Assembly (NCBI RefSeq): GCF_033708015.1
Contig: NZ_CP137920.1
Coordinates: forward strand, 1,240,001 to 1,304,000
Reading direction: 5' to 3'
Source: Proteus vulgaris
Lineage (GTDB): Bacteria > Pseudomonadota > Gammaproteobacteria > Enterobacterales > Enterobacteriaceae
DNA: 64,000 bases
A model generated the notes under the pieces. The model worked only from the letters and a program-made list of their open reading frames with translations. It was not told the DNA's origin and searched no databases. The translations under genes and the position numbers were made by a program. This document shows, piece after piece, positions 10,462-19,053 of the stretch (the stretch's first letter is position 1; each line of letters begins with the position of its first letter).

Positions 10462-11829
10462 TTAAGAATATAAAAACCAGAATGTCATTGCTAAGTTCAC
10501 TATGGCTGCAACAGCCATAGGAATAGCGGTACGTTTAACTATTTGGAAAGGTGAAACATTCGCGATACCTGCAATGGCGACAATCGCGGCAGTAATTGGT
10601 GAAACAGTACGACCAAAACTTGTCATGATTTGCATTGGTAAAATTAGGGTGATCACATCGACTTTCAAGAAAGCGGCAATTTTGGGTGTTAAGGCTGCAA
10701 AAGAGAAGAATGCCGCATTGCCTGACCCCATTAAAAAGGCGGCTAATGCAAGAATGGCACTCATGACAATGATCATGGCTGCAATACCAAAACCTGCATC
10801 TTGAGCTGAGCTAATTAGCGTATCGACGGCACCACTTTTTAGTAAACCGTTCGCAAAGAACTCACCTGATACAATTAACGATACCACTAACACAAACTGC
10901 TTACCCATTCCTTCAAAGAACAGCATAAAGCTATTCATTACCGCTTTTGCATCGCGTAAGCGAACATATTCAAAAAGAAGTGCAATAACAGTACTAATAA
11001 TCATCGCTGTGGTGACTTCTAATTTAATATAAGGGTGTAGTAATGGACTGAAGCCGATAATCAGAATTAAAGGGATCACGGGTAATAAAGCATAAGATAA
11101 TGGGATTTTATTACCTTCTTCTTTTACGGCATCAATTATTGTTGGGTCAAACACAAATCCTTCACGTTTATCCCACCAGCGTTGAATAAAGAAGTGAGTG
11201 ATAGCAACGGCAATAATAATAGGGATCGTGATGGGCAACTGGTGCTGAACAAAATAGACGGCAGGTTCAATATCTGCTGTTTTTGCCGCCATAATGACGT
11301 TACCAGAGCCGGGACCATGGTCAATAAACTGGCAGCATCCAATAACGGCTAAAGCAGAAAGTGGACTAATCCCAGAGCGAATTAATATCGGATACATAGT
11401 GACCATTAACAGCATACCTAAACCTGCATGGCTAGGGATAAAGATCACCAAGATTTGGGTAACTAGAAATGAAATCACTAATAATAAGTAAGGCGATTTT
11501 ATCGCTTTTAATGGCTTTTCAAAAATAGCGAATAAAGCACGGCTTGCGCCAACGTGTTCCATATAACGAGAGAAACCCGCAATAGCCATTAATGTTAAGC
11601 CAAGACCCGCTAGGCGAGAACTCATAATATCCGTAAAGATTTGGAAAATATCAAAATATTTAAATTGAGTGGATTTATTTTCTGGCAATAACGGATTAAG
11701 ATCGAGAGATGCTGTTAAAAGTAATAGTAACAATCCGCCGAGTAATAATACGGGTTGAGGCTTATAGCCTCTTGCCAGTAAATAAACCACCAACGCTGTT
11801 ACCAACGCGGCAATGATTAAACCTGTCAT
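10462..11829 (-). CDS. DcuC/DcuD-family C4-dicarboxylate transporter
   Basis: 455 aa, about 12 hydrophobic segments, belonging to the anaerobic C4-dicarboxylate carrier family DcuC/DcuD. Family landmarks are SRLAGLGLTLMAIAGFSRYM, GLGMLLMVTMYP, GSGNAAFFSF and GRTVSPITAAIVA. It looks closer to DcuD than to the true DcuC at 46931. It lies 34 bp after the MetC-like lyase gene on the same strand, so it probably moves the substrate or a dicarboxylate product of this cluster. GGGGAA before the ATG gives a good ribosome site. Substrate unproven. Confidence 0.85.
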   Translation of the reverse strand: MTGLIIAALVTALVVYLLARGYKPQPVLLLGGLLLLLLTASLDLNPLLPENKSTQFKYFDIFQIFTDIMSSRLAGLGLTLMAIAGFSRYMEHVGASRALFAIFEKPLKAIKSPYLLLVISFLVTQILVIFIPSHAGLGMLLMVTMYPILIRSGISPLSALAVIGCCQFIDHGPGSGNVIMAAKTADIEPAVYFVQHQLPITIPIIIAVAITHFFIQRWWDKREGFVFDPTIIDAVKEEGNKIPLSYALLPVIPLILIIGFSPLLHPYIKLEVTTAMIISTVIALLFEYVRLRDAKAVMNSFMLFFEGMGKQFVLVVSLIVSGEFFANGLLKSGAVDTLISSAQDAGFGIAAMIIVMSAILALAAFLMGSGNAAFFSFAALTPKIAAFLKVDVITLILPMQIMTSFGRTVSPITAAIVAIAGIANVSPFQIVKRTAIPMAVAAIVNLAMTFWFLYS

Positions 11830-11863
11830 AGTGAATTCCCCGGTACTGATGCAATATTTTTTG

Positions 11864-13039
11864 TTATTGGTTTAATGCTGAAAAAGCTTGTGTAATATCT
11901 GCAATAAGATCATCCGTTGCTTCAAGACCAATATGTAAACGGACAAAAGGACCATGGCCTTCACGCCAATCTGAAGCAGTTCTTGCACCGACAACATTGG
12001 CGGGTAAAGCAAGGCTTTCAAATCCTCCCCAAGAAGCACCGATGCCAAAAAGCGCAAGTGCATCAATAAATTGCTCTGATTGTTTTGTGGTGTATTTTTG
12101 TTTAAATTCAATGGTTAATAGTCCATTACTGCCTTTACAGTCACGTTTCCATAAATCATGGCGAGGGTGATTAGGTAATTCAGGAAACCACACTTTTTCC
12201 ACTTCAGGGCGAGTCTCTAACCACTGTGCAATGGCCAATGCTGATTTACCATGTGCAGCGATGCGTTGACCTAGTGTTCTCATACCACGAAGAACTAATG
12301 CGGCATCATCAGGACTACTGGCTTGACCTAATGCTTCAGGTAATGCACCCACTTTTTTCCATGCTTTTTCATTCGCAACCATAATGCCCATCATCACATC
12401 CGAGTGACCGCATAGATACTTCGTTGCAGCGATAACAGAGACATCCGCACCTAATTCTAGTGGGTTGTAAAGCCATGCTGAGCCCCAAGTATTATCAACA
12501 CCGACAGGAATATTTCTCTCATGAGCAATGCGGCAAATTTCAGGTAAATCGAGCATTTCATAAAGTAATGAGCCAGGTGATTCGACAAAAATAAGTTGTG
12601 TATTGTCTTGAATTTTTTGCTCAAAATCAGAGCCATCGGTTTTAAAGAAACTATAAGCAATATTATTAGGCTCAAGAAAAGCTGATGCGATCTTACGAAC
12701 AGGTTCATACACAGAATCAGCAAATAAAACATGCCCTCCACTACGAGCATATCCCATAATAGTGACTGCGATAGCTGCCAACCCGGTAGGGAACAACTGA
12801 GCGCGATAACCTCCTTCTAATTCGGTGACTAATGCTTCAAGAGCAAAGGCTGTTTCGGTACCACGTGCGCCATAGCTTAAAACACGCTCTGTTACACGAC
12901 GATCACGAACTTCTCGCCAACTTTTAATAGAATCAAAAACGATGGTACTGGCTCTCATTACAGGTGGATTAATTGGACCTGAAGTTTTGATTGCTTGGCG
13001 TCCACAGTGTATCAATTTTGTTTGTTTATTTTGTTTCAT
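11864..13039 (-). CDS. MetC-like PLP-dependent lyase (Cys/Met metabolism family)
   Basis: 391 aa fold-type I PLP enzyme of the cystathionine beta-lyase family. It has YGARGTETAFALE, the phosphate and ring contacts LFPTGLAAIA and ESPGS, VDNTWGS, and the Schiff-base Lys207 in AATKYLCGHSD. The C-terminal SWGGFESLALP and RLHIGLE match MetC. Because it is operonic with a dicarboxylate carrier and next to other lyases, it may act on a substrate other than cystathionine. The ATG at 13039 is preferred over a TTG five codons earlier, because that TTG overlaps the GGAG ribosome site. Confidence 0.82.
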   Translation of the reverse strand: MKQNKQTKLIHCGRQAIKTSGPINPPVMRASTIVFDSIKSWREVRDRRVTERVLSYGARGTETAFALEALVTELEGGYRAQLFPTGLAAIAVTIMGYARSGGHVLFADSVYEPVRKIASAFLEPNNIAYSFFKTDGSDFEQKIQDNTQLIFVESPGSLLYEMLDLPEICRIAHERNIPVGVDNTWGSAWLYNPLELGADVSVIAATKYLCGHSDVMMGIMVANEKAWKKVGALPEALGQASSPDDAALVLRGMRTLGQRIAAHGKSALAIAQWLETRPEVEKVWFPELPNHPRHDLWKRDCKGSNGLLTIEFKQKYTTKQSEQFIDALALFGIGASWGGFESLALPANVVGARTASDWREGHGPFVRLHIGLEATDDLIADITQAFSALNQ

Positions 13040-13442
13040 TATTAATATCTCCAAATATAGAAATAGAGTTCCCCGGTAATTAAATAAAATGATTAATTAC
13101 TGTTTGTGCTTATTTTGTTTCTATTATTTATAACAAACTTATTTATTTTTAAAATAGCTATTTTCTAAAAATGATGATCTTCCTCTAACTTTTTAGCATT
13201 AATTATTCTAATTAAATCTTAAATAACATTTAAGATTCAAAAGTTATAAGCAATAAATAAAGAGTTGTTTATAACTGATTGAATTAATGTTATTTTTTAA
13301 TTGATTAGAAATATTTGAAATTAGTTTAAAATTATCAAAGTGTTTTTATTGAGATTATATTGCATAAATAAAATAACAATCTAACAAGTCGTTTTATTAA
13401 AAAAACGATTTTTTTATTATTCTTTTAACAGGGGAAATAATT
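13040..13442. promoter_or_regulatory. AT-rich divergent control region of the catabolic cluster
   Basis: About 400 bp separates the MetC-like gene (minus) from the lyase gene (plus). It is very AT-rich, holds no open frame worth calling, and must carry both divergent promoters. A TTCCCCGGTA decamer at 13069-13078 recurs at 11836-11845. No LysR box could be assigned with confidence. Confidence 0.5.
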
Positions 13443-14810
13443 ATGGGAACCAGCGTTTTTGATTCTGTTTTATTAAAGAATTTATGGTCGACAGAAGAAA
13501 TGAGAACTATTTTTTCTGATAAAACCAGAATGCAAAATTGGCTTGATTACGAAGCTGCATTAGCGATTGAGCAAGCTGAATTAGGTTTGATCCCAAAAGA
13601 TGCTGCAAAAGTGATTTCAGACACCGCGAAACTTGAAAAGCTTGATATGGATTATATCTTAGAACAAGTGCGTCTTACACGGCATCCATTAGTGCCAACA
13701 ATTCGTGGTTTAGAACATGCTTGCCCAGAACATTATGGGGAATATGTTCACTTTGGTCCAACAACACAAGATGTGATTGATACAGGTCTTGTACTACAAC
13801 TAAAAGAGGCTCACCAGACTTTCTTACGTGATATCAAAGTATTAGGTCGCGCACTGCTATCATTAAGTGAACAACATCGCAACACACCCATGGTTGGACG
13901 CACATTGGCATTACAAGCGTTACCAATTACGTTTGGTCATAAAACTGCAATTTGGTTAACTGAATTAGCGCGTCATTATCAACGCCTTAAAGAAATTGAA
14001 CCCCGCTTATTTGTTGGCAGTGTTGTTGGCGCTGTGGGTACAAAAGCCTCGTTAAGCGATAAAGCGGATGAATTAGAAGCTCGTGTATTAAAACGCTTAG
14101 GCTTAGGTGTACCTGAAATATCTTGGCAGCCTGCGCGTGATAGATTCAGCGAATATGGCATGCTAATGGGCTTAATTAGCGGGACTTTAGGTAAAATTGC
14201 TAATGAAATCTTACTATTAGCACATAACGAAATTGATGAGTTATCTGAGCCTTTCAGTAAAGGTCAAGTAGGTTCTTCGACCATGCCACATAAACGTAAT
14301 CCTGCCATTGTTGAAAATGCGGCTTGTGTAAGCAATACCCTGAAAGCGAATCTTTCTGTTTTAACGGATATGATGAAACACCAACATGAGCGTGATGGTG
14401 CGATCTGGAAAATGGAATGGAAGATCATGCCTGAAATGTGCCTTATGCTGTCAGTTATCTTCGATAATATGAAAACAGTCATAGGTGGACTGAATGTGCA
14501 TGTTGAGAAAATGCGCGAAAATATGGATATCCTAGGGGGCTTTATGCTGGCAGAGCGTGTGATGTTTGCTTTATCTGATAAAGCAGGTAAACAAACGGCG
14601 CATGAAATTGTGTATGAAGCATCAATGTCTGGGCAAGAAGAAGGTATTACCTTCGTTGAAGCGATTAATCGTGATACCCGTATTCGTGATCACATTACTC
14701 AAGAAGAGCTTGATGCACTTTTAGATCCAACGACATATGTGGGTAATGCACCCGCTCAAGTTGATCGTGTTGTCGCACAAACTAAAGCCTCTGGCTGGTT
14801 AAATGATTAA
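13443..14810 (+). CDS. Adenylosuccinate lyase/PcaB-family lyase
   Basis: 455 aa member of the fumarase/aspartase superfamily, PurB/PcaB branch. The signature loop GSSTMPHKRNP lies at residues 277-287, and conserved block 1 includes HFGPTTQDVIDTG (about residues 103-115). These enzymes eliminate across a C-N or C-O bond next to carboxylates, usually giving fumarate. It is not the housekeeping purB by context: it stands with an MmgE/PrpD gene, a C4-dicarboxylate carrier and a LysR regulator. A good AGGGGAA site precedes the ATG. Substrate unknown. Confidence 0.8.
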   Translation: MGTSVFDSVLLKNLWSTEEMRTIFSDKTRMQNWLDYEAALAIEQAELGLIPKDAAKVISDTAKLEKLDMDYILEQVRLTRHPLVPTIRGLEHACPEHYGEYVHFGPTTQDVIDTGLVLQLKEAHQTFLRDIKVLGRALLSLSEQHRNTPMVGRTLALQALPITFGHKTAIWLTELARHYQRLKEIEPRLFVGSVVGAVGTKASLSDKADELEARVLKRLGLGVPEISWQPARDRFSEYGMLMGLISGTLGKIANEILLLAHNEIDELSEPFSKGQVGSSTMPHKRNPAIVENAACVSNTLKANLSVLTDMMKHQHERDGAIWKMEWKIMPEMCLMLSVIFDNMKTVIGGLNVHVEKMRENMDILGGFMLAERVMFALSDKAGKQTAHEIVYEASMSGQEEGITFVEAINRDTRIRDHITQEELDALLDPTTYVGNAPAQVDRVVAQTKASGWLND

Positions 14811-14843
14811 GTGACTTGATTACCTCCAACCTTCTTATTATCT

Positions 14844-14872
14844 AAAAGCCGGTGATATTGCTGGCTTTTTCT
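14844..14872 (+). terminator. Possible attenuating terminator between lyase and MmgE/PrpD genes
   Basis: AAAAGCC / GGCTTTT with a 12 nt loop and trailing T residues sits in the 81 bp gap. The stem is only 7 bp, so partial read-through is likely. Confidence 0.55.
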
Positions 14873-14891
14873 TATCTATTTCGAGGTGTTT

Positions 14892-16280
14892 ATGACATTG
14901 AGTCAGCAGTTAGCCCAATTTATTACTACAACTCATTTTTCTGATTTACCAGCCCAAGTTGTTAGTCGAGCTAAGATTCATTTATTAGATACATTAGGTG
15001 TCGCTCTTGCCGGAACAGTACAACAAAGTGCCATTCAAAGTCGCCAAGGCGTGACTTTTTTACCTGATAGTCAAGGTGATATTCCCATTTGGGGAAGTTC
15101 GTTAACAGCAAGTACCACTGTGGCTACATTGACAAATGGTATTGCAGCGCATGCATTAGATTTTGATGATACACACACTGATTCGATTACACATGGTAGT
15201 GCGGTATTAACACCGATTGCTTTTGCATTAGGTGAATCTATCGGTGCCTCATCACAAGATATTTTAACGGCGTGGGTGGTTGGCTGGGAAGTTGCAGCAA
15301 GAGTAGGCTTAGCAAGTCATAGTGGATTTCATCAGCGCGGTTTTCATGCCACAGCCATTGCGGGGATTTTTGGTGCAACCGCTTGTGCCGCGTCATTGTT
15401 AAAATTGACACCAGAGCAAACTGTGAATGCATTAGGATTAACAGGAAGCCAAGCAGGAGGCGTTGCGGAATACCTTACCAATAGCTCATCTTCTAAATGC
15501 TTTCATGCAGGATGGGCTGCACAATCAGGTATTATCGCAGCATCATTAGCAAAAGGGGGGATGACAGGCCCTGAAACAATATTTGAAGGTCGTTATAGCC
15601 TTTATCAAACACATGGTATTCGAGAGCAAGCGCAACCAGAGCAAGTGGCATTAGGATTAGGTGAAACATGGGAATTTTTAAATGTTTCTATTAAACCTTA
15701 TCCAGTATGTCATTTTGCTCATGCAACGGTTGATTGCGGACGTCAATTGCTGAAAAAAGGGATCACGATTGATGATATCGATAATGTAGAGTGCGTTGTC
15801 GACCCAGTAGCCGCCGCCTTGATTTGTGAACCACCTGAAACAAAATGGGCGCCTCAAACAGCTTATGGTGCCAAATTTAGTTTGCCATGGTTATTTGCTG
15901 CGGGCTTTTTAGATAATGCTTTAACGTTATCTTCATTATTACCTGAAAACCTACAACGGGAAGATATTCAATCGTTAGCGAAACGTGTAAGTTATCGCTA
16001 TCCCGAAAAAGGGGAAATTCCATTTCCTACTTATTTTCCGGGATTAATTTTCGTGACATTAAAAAATGGCGAGAAGATCACGGAGAGATTAGATATTCAG
16101 TATGGTAATTCGAAAAATCCAATGACAGATAAAGATGTCATCAGTAAGTTTTATGATAATGCATCTTTGGTAATAGAAACTGAACAATCGGCACAATTAG
16201 TTGAAAAAATACTGCATTTCGATAATGTCACTATTTCAGAAATAACACAATTATTACGTATTAAAGAAAGAGAAAGTTAA
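14892..16280 (+). CDS. MmgE/PrpD-family protein
   Basis: 462 aa member of the MmgE/PrpD superfamily, which includes 2-methylcitrate dehydratase, cis-aconitate decarboxylase and iminodisuccinate epimerase. Visible landmarks are ALDFDDTH (about residues 88-95), HAGWAAQSGIIAASLAKGGMTGP, IKPYPVCHFAHATVD and the C-terminal domain with AYGAKFSLPW. There is no prpBC neighbour, so a propionate role is unlikely. Pairing with a fumarase-superfamily lyase favours an epimerase or dehydratase acting before or after that lyase. The ATG at 14892 has GAGG five bases upstream. Confidence 0.8.
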   Translation: MTLSQQLAQFITTTHFSDLPAQVVSRAKIHLLDTLGVALAGTVQQSAIQSRQGVTFLPDSQGDIPIWGSSLTASTTVATLTNGIAAHALDFDDTHTDSITHGSAVLTPIAFALGESIGASSQDILTAWVVGWEVAARVGLASHSGFHQRGFHATAIAGIFGATACAASLLKLTPEQTVNALGLTGSQAGGVAEYLTNSSSSKCFHAGWAAQSGIIAASLAKGGMTGPETIFEGRYSLYQTHGIREQAQPEQVALGLGETWEFLNVSIKPYPVCHFAHATVDCGRQLLKKGITIDDIDNVECVVDPVAAALICEPPETKWAPQTAYGAKFSLPWLFAAGFLDNALTLSSLLPENLQREDIQSLAKRVSYRYPEKGEIPFPTYFPGLIFVTLKNGEKITERLDIQYGNSKNPMTDKDVISKFYDNASLVIETEQSAQLVEKILHFDNVTISEITQLLRIKERES

Positions 16281-16310
16281 GCTGAAATAATACAAGCAAG
16301 ATGGTTGTGG

Positions 16311-16345
16311 AAAGAAGGATTGGTGTTTCTACCAATCCTTTCTTT
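16311..16345. terminator. Bidirectional terminator between MmgE/PrpD and hotdog genes
   Basis: A long stem, AAAGAAGGATTGGT, pairs with ACCAATCCTTTCTTT (one bulge) over a 6 nt loop. It lies between convergent genes and reaches the stop codon of the minus-strand one. Confidence 0.8.
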
Positions 16346-16769
16346 ATTGCCTTGCACACATAAATTCAGATGTACACACTGTGTTTTCTCCGATTTTTAC
16401 CGTACCTGAAAAGCTAACAATAGTACGTCGTTGTCGGCGAAATTGGATTTCAATAAGTAGTTGATCGCCTGCTTTTACCACATCATAAAAGCGTGCATTC
16501 TTTATGCTGGCAAAATAACATTGCTGATCTTTCTCCATAGGTGAAAGATAGTAATGTGCAAGAATACCCGAAGCTTGAGCCATGCTTTCAAGTAGTAATA
16601 AAGGTGGATAAAACTCGCCAAAAACAACGGTGTCATTGGTAGTGATATTTTTAATGGCCGCTAATCTACCAAGGGTAAGTTCAGCTGGCTCAGAAATAAC
16701 ACGATCAATTAATAAGAATGGATAACGATGAGGCAATATTTCCATTATTTCACTGACGGAAATGGGCAT
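16344..16769 (-). CDS. FabZ-like hotdog-fold protein lacking the catalytic histidine
   Basis: 141 aa, close to FabZ along the whole length: EIMEILPHRYPFLLIDRV at the N-terminus, ESMAQASGILA in the central helix, and SEFMCAR at the end. In FabZ the catalytic His lies in GHFPGxPxxPG; here the segment reads GEFYPP, so His is replaced by Glu52 and about five loop residues are missing, while the partner Glu61 is kept. Dehydratase activity is therefore doubtful, and a binding or thioesterase-like role is possible. GAGGAGAG precedes the ATG. Convergent with the MmgE/PrpD gene. Confidence 0.78.
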   Translation of the reverse strand: MPISVSEIMEILPHRYPFLLIDRVISEPAELTLGRLAAIKNITTNDTVVFGEFYPPLLLLESMAQASGILAHYYLSPMEKDQQCYFASIKNARFYDVVKAGDQLLIEIQFRRQRRTIVSFSGTVKIGENTVCTSEFMCARQ

Positions 16770-16955
16770 GTATTCTCTCCTCGTTACAGTGATAGGATAA
16801 ACTCGGTTTTACAACAGCGGCGGTTATTATTTCATTCTTATTCAATATCGTACAGTATTGGCTTATCTTTTGGGTGGAAATTTGCGTTAAATAGATAACA
16901 AAGACCAGAATAGGAAAAATCCAGCCTTTGTTATTTCTAAATTAAGAACAGCTTA

Positions 16956-17837
16956 TTAATTAAGACGAGCAATAATTTGACGTAGATCGTTCATTGCTGC
17001 TTCATTTAGAGGCTCTTGCGGTAAAATAGGTGAGCCTACTTCAAAGCCTTGAATATTTAGGGATGCTTTAATACATGATGCGAGTGAGTATTTTGTAAAT
17101 GCTTCATTGATTTGCCACACCTCTTTTTGTTTTACTAATGCCGTATCAAAGTCGCCTTTCGTTGCGAGCTCATACAGTTCAACACATTGTTTGGGTAATA
17201 CACAAGCAGGACCCGCCATCCAACCTACACCGCCAAGTTTTAATACTAACAAGGGAATATGCGCTGAAGCACTAAAGATTTTAACGCGTTCACCAAACGT
17301 ATTGATCATGGTGAGTAAGCGACCTGTATTGCTTGAAGCATCTTTAATATATTCGATATTGGGAATATAACTAAGTTCATTGAATAAAGAGATAGGAAGA
17401 ACATCGCCCAACAATCCCGGATTGGTATAAATGGTCATCGATTTTTCAGGAAATGCTTCTGCGATGGTTTGGAAATAACCCGCTTGAGCCGTTTCGCTTA
17501 ACGGGTACATTTTTTGTGAAATCAATACCATGCCATCAACGCCTAATTGAGCATATTGCTCAGCTTGATGACAAGCATCTGCGGTTGAAAAACTGGCGAC
17601 ACCGGCGATAACAGGAATACGTCCTGCGGTTTGATCAACAGTAATACGGACAATTTCATTGCGCTGTGCTTGAGAAAGGTAAGCGTATTCGCCAGTGCTA
17701 CCTAATGGGCTTAAGCCATGAACACCGCTTGAGATTAGATGCTCAACCAAGCGGCGTAACGAGGCTTCAAGGATAGTCCCTTTTGTTTGATCAACAGGCG
17801 AAACAAGGTAAGGAAAAATGCCATGGAATTGGGTCAT
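16956..17837 (-). CDS. DapA/NanA-family aldolase or lyase
   Basis: 293 aa TIM-barrel enzyme of the dihydrodipicolinate synthase/N-acetylneuraminate lyase family. It has GSTGE (residues 46-50), Tyr137 in IYTNP and the Schiff-base Lys165 in EYIKDAS. The Arg that follows the catalytic Tyr in true DapA (YNVPSRTG) is absent: the sequence continues PGLLGD. It is therefore probably a catabolic pyruvate- or keto-acid-dependent aldolase, not lysine biosynthesis. It lies 55 bp downstream of the LysR gene on the same strand. Confidence 0.82.
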   Translation of the reverse strand: MTQFHGIFPYLVSPVDQTKGTILEASLRRLVEHLISSGVHGLSPLGSTGEYAYLSQAQRNEIVRITVDQTAGRIPVIAGVASFSTADACHQAEQYAQLGVDGMVLISQKMYPLSETAQAGYFQTIAEAFPEKSMTIYTNPGLLGDVLPISLFNELSYIPNIEYIKDASSNTGRLLTMINTFGERVKIFSASAHIPLLVLKLGGVGWMAGPACVLPKQCVELYELATKGDFDTALVKQKEVWQINEAFTKYSLASCIKASLNIQGFEVGSPILPQEPLNEAAMNDLRQIIARLN

Positions 17838-17892
17838 AATCGGTGTCCTGTTTTAATTTTGATGTGTTATTGCAATGGTTTATTTATTTTGG

Positions 17893-18801
17893 TTATTCTT
17901 GTTGAAGTGTTATATCAGCGTGATTAATGACTTCATTTTGTTCGTTTTTTAATGAATCAAACAGTATTTGGGCTGCTTTCCCTGGGCTATTGGCATTGAG
18001 ATACAGGTTATAACTAATTGCGGGTAAAGCAGGTAAGCCTTCTTTTTCACCTAAAATGCGCAAATCATCACCTGAAAGCTCAATTGAACGCGCCATAATG
18101 CCTAAGCCTGCACGTACTGCGGCTCTGGCACCTGAAAGGGTTGTAGCCACATAAGCGATCCGCCAACGAATACCTTGTTGATCAAGATGATTTATCATCA
18201 TATCGCGGTATGTGCTGGGTTCATCTAAGACGACTAATGGTAGGGGTTCATCGAGATCAAATCTGAAGTGTTTTCCGCAATACCATAAAGAGGGGGAAAC
18301 ACGTAATACAATTTTGGGATAACCCACATGTTCTTCGGTCGAAATGGCTAAATCAAGTTCGTTATTTTCTAACATTGCCATTAAAAATGGACTACGTTTA
18401 ACAATAATTTCCATGATCAAGCGAGGATAGGCGCCAGAAAAACGGGCGAGAAGATCAGGTAAAATCGTGTTTGCCGTATCATCAGGAGAACCAATTTTTA
18501 AAATTCCATCAATTTCTTCATGCATCAATGAAAGGCACGCTTCATCATTCAGACGTAAAATACGGCGAGCGTAGTTAAGCAGTTGTGTACCGGCTTCTGT
18601 CAGTGTTTTATTTCGGCCTTGGCGAGCAAACAACTCTTTTCCTATCAGTGATTCAAGCCGTTGCATTTGCTGGCTTACAGCAGATTGTGTACGACACACA
18701 GATTCAGCGGCTGCTGCAAAGGTATTTCCATCGACAACAGCAACAAAGGTTCGGAGTAAATCAAGTTCTAAGTTAAAAATAGGGCGCTTTGCAGAAGTCA
18801 T
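17893..18801 (-). CDS. LysR-family transcriptional regulator
   Basis: 302 aa. The N-terminal winged HTH (about residues 10-68) has the LysR signature FAAAAESVCRTQSAVSQQMQRLE and LFARQGRNKTLTEAG. A periplasmic-binding-type effector domain follows. It is immediately upstream of the DapA-like aldolase in the same orientation and is the only regulator in the 10.4-18.8 kb cluster, so it is the best candidate to control it. The short tail IKNEQ-type end carries no recognisable extra domain. The inducer is unknown. Confidence 0.85.
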   Translation of the reverse strand: MTSAKRPIFNLELDLLRTFVAVVDGNTFAAAAESVCRTQSAVSQQMQRLESLIGKELFARQGRNKTLTEAGTQLLNYARRILRLNDEACLSLMHEEIDGILKIGSPDDTANTILPDLLARFSGAYPRLIMEIIVKRSPFLMAMLENNELDLAISTEEHVGYPKIVLRVSPSLWYCGKHFRFDLDEPLPLVVLDEPSTYRDMMINHLDQQGIRWRIAYVATTLSGARAAVRAGLGIMARSIELSGDDLRILGEKEGLPALPAISYNLYLNANSPGKAAQILFDSLKNEQNEVINHADITLQQE

Positions 18802-19053
18802 TATAGATGTCTCTTAATGGGTGTTGTGTTTAATAAAAACAATAAATCATATTTTTTATAAGACTCTTTTAGAGATTACGTAATGAATACTCATATTATG
18901 AAGAGTTGAATTAATAATCTATAACAAAGCTCAATAATTTCGAGGTGTTATCCATTCTTTAATGAAAAAGTAGAACAAATGAAGGTAACTACTGATTTTT
19001 ATACAGTATTATGAGACAATGACGCCTTTCTTAAAATCAGTTACAGAGTGGTT

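Noticed and set aside
10502..10804. 100-codon plus-strand frame opposite the DcuD-like gene
   Set aside because: Ala/Ile/Met-rich antisense translation of a membrane-protein gene, with no ribosome site; the real gene is on the other strand.
13443..14810. Housekeeping purB
   Set aside because: The family signature fits, but the neighbours are catabolic (MmgE/PrpD, dicarboxylate carrier, LysR), and the usual purB neighbours are absent.
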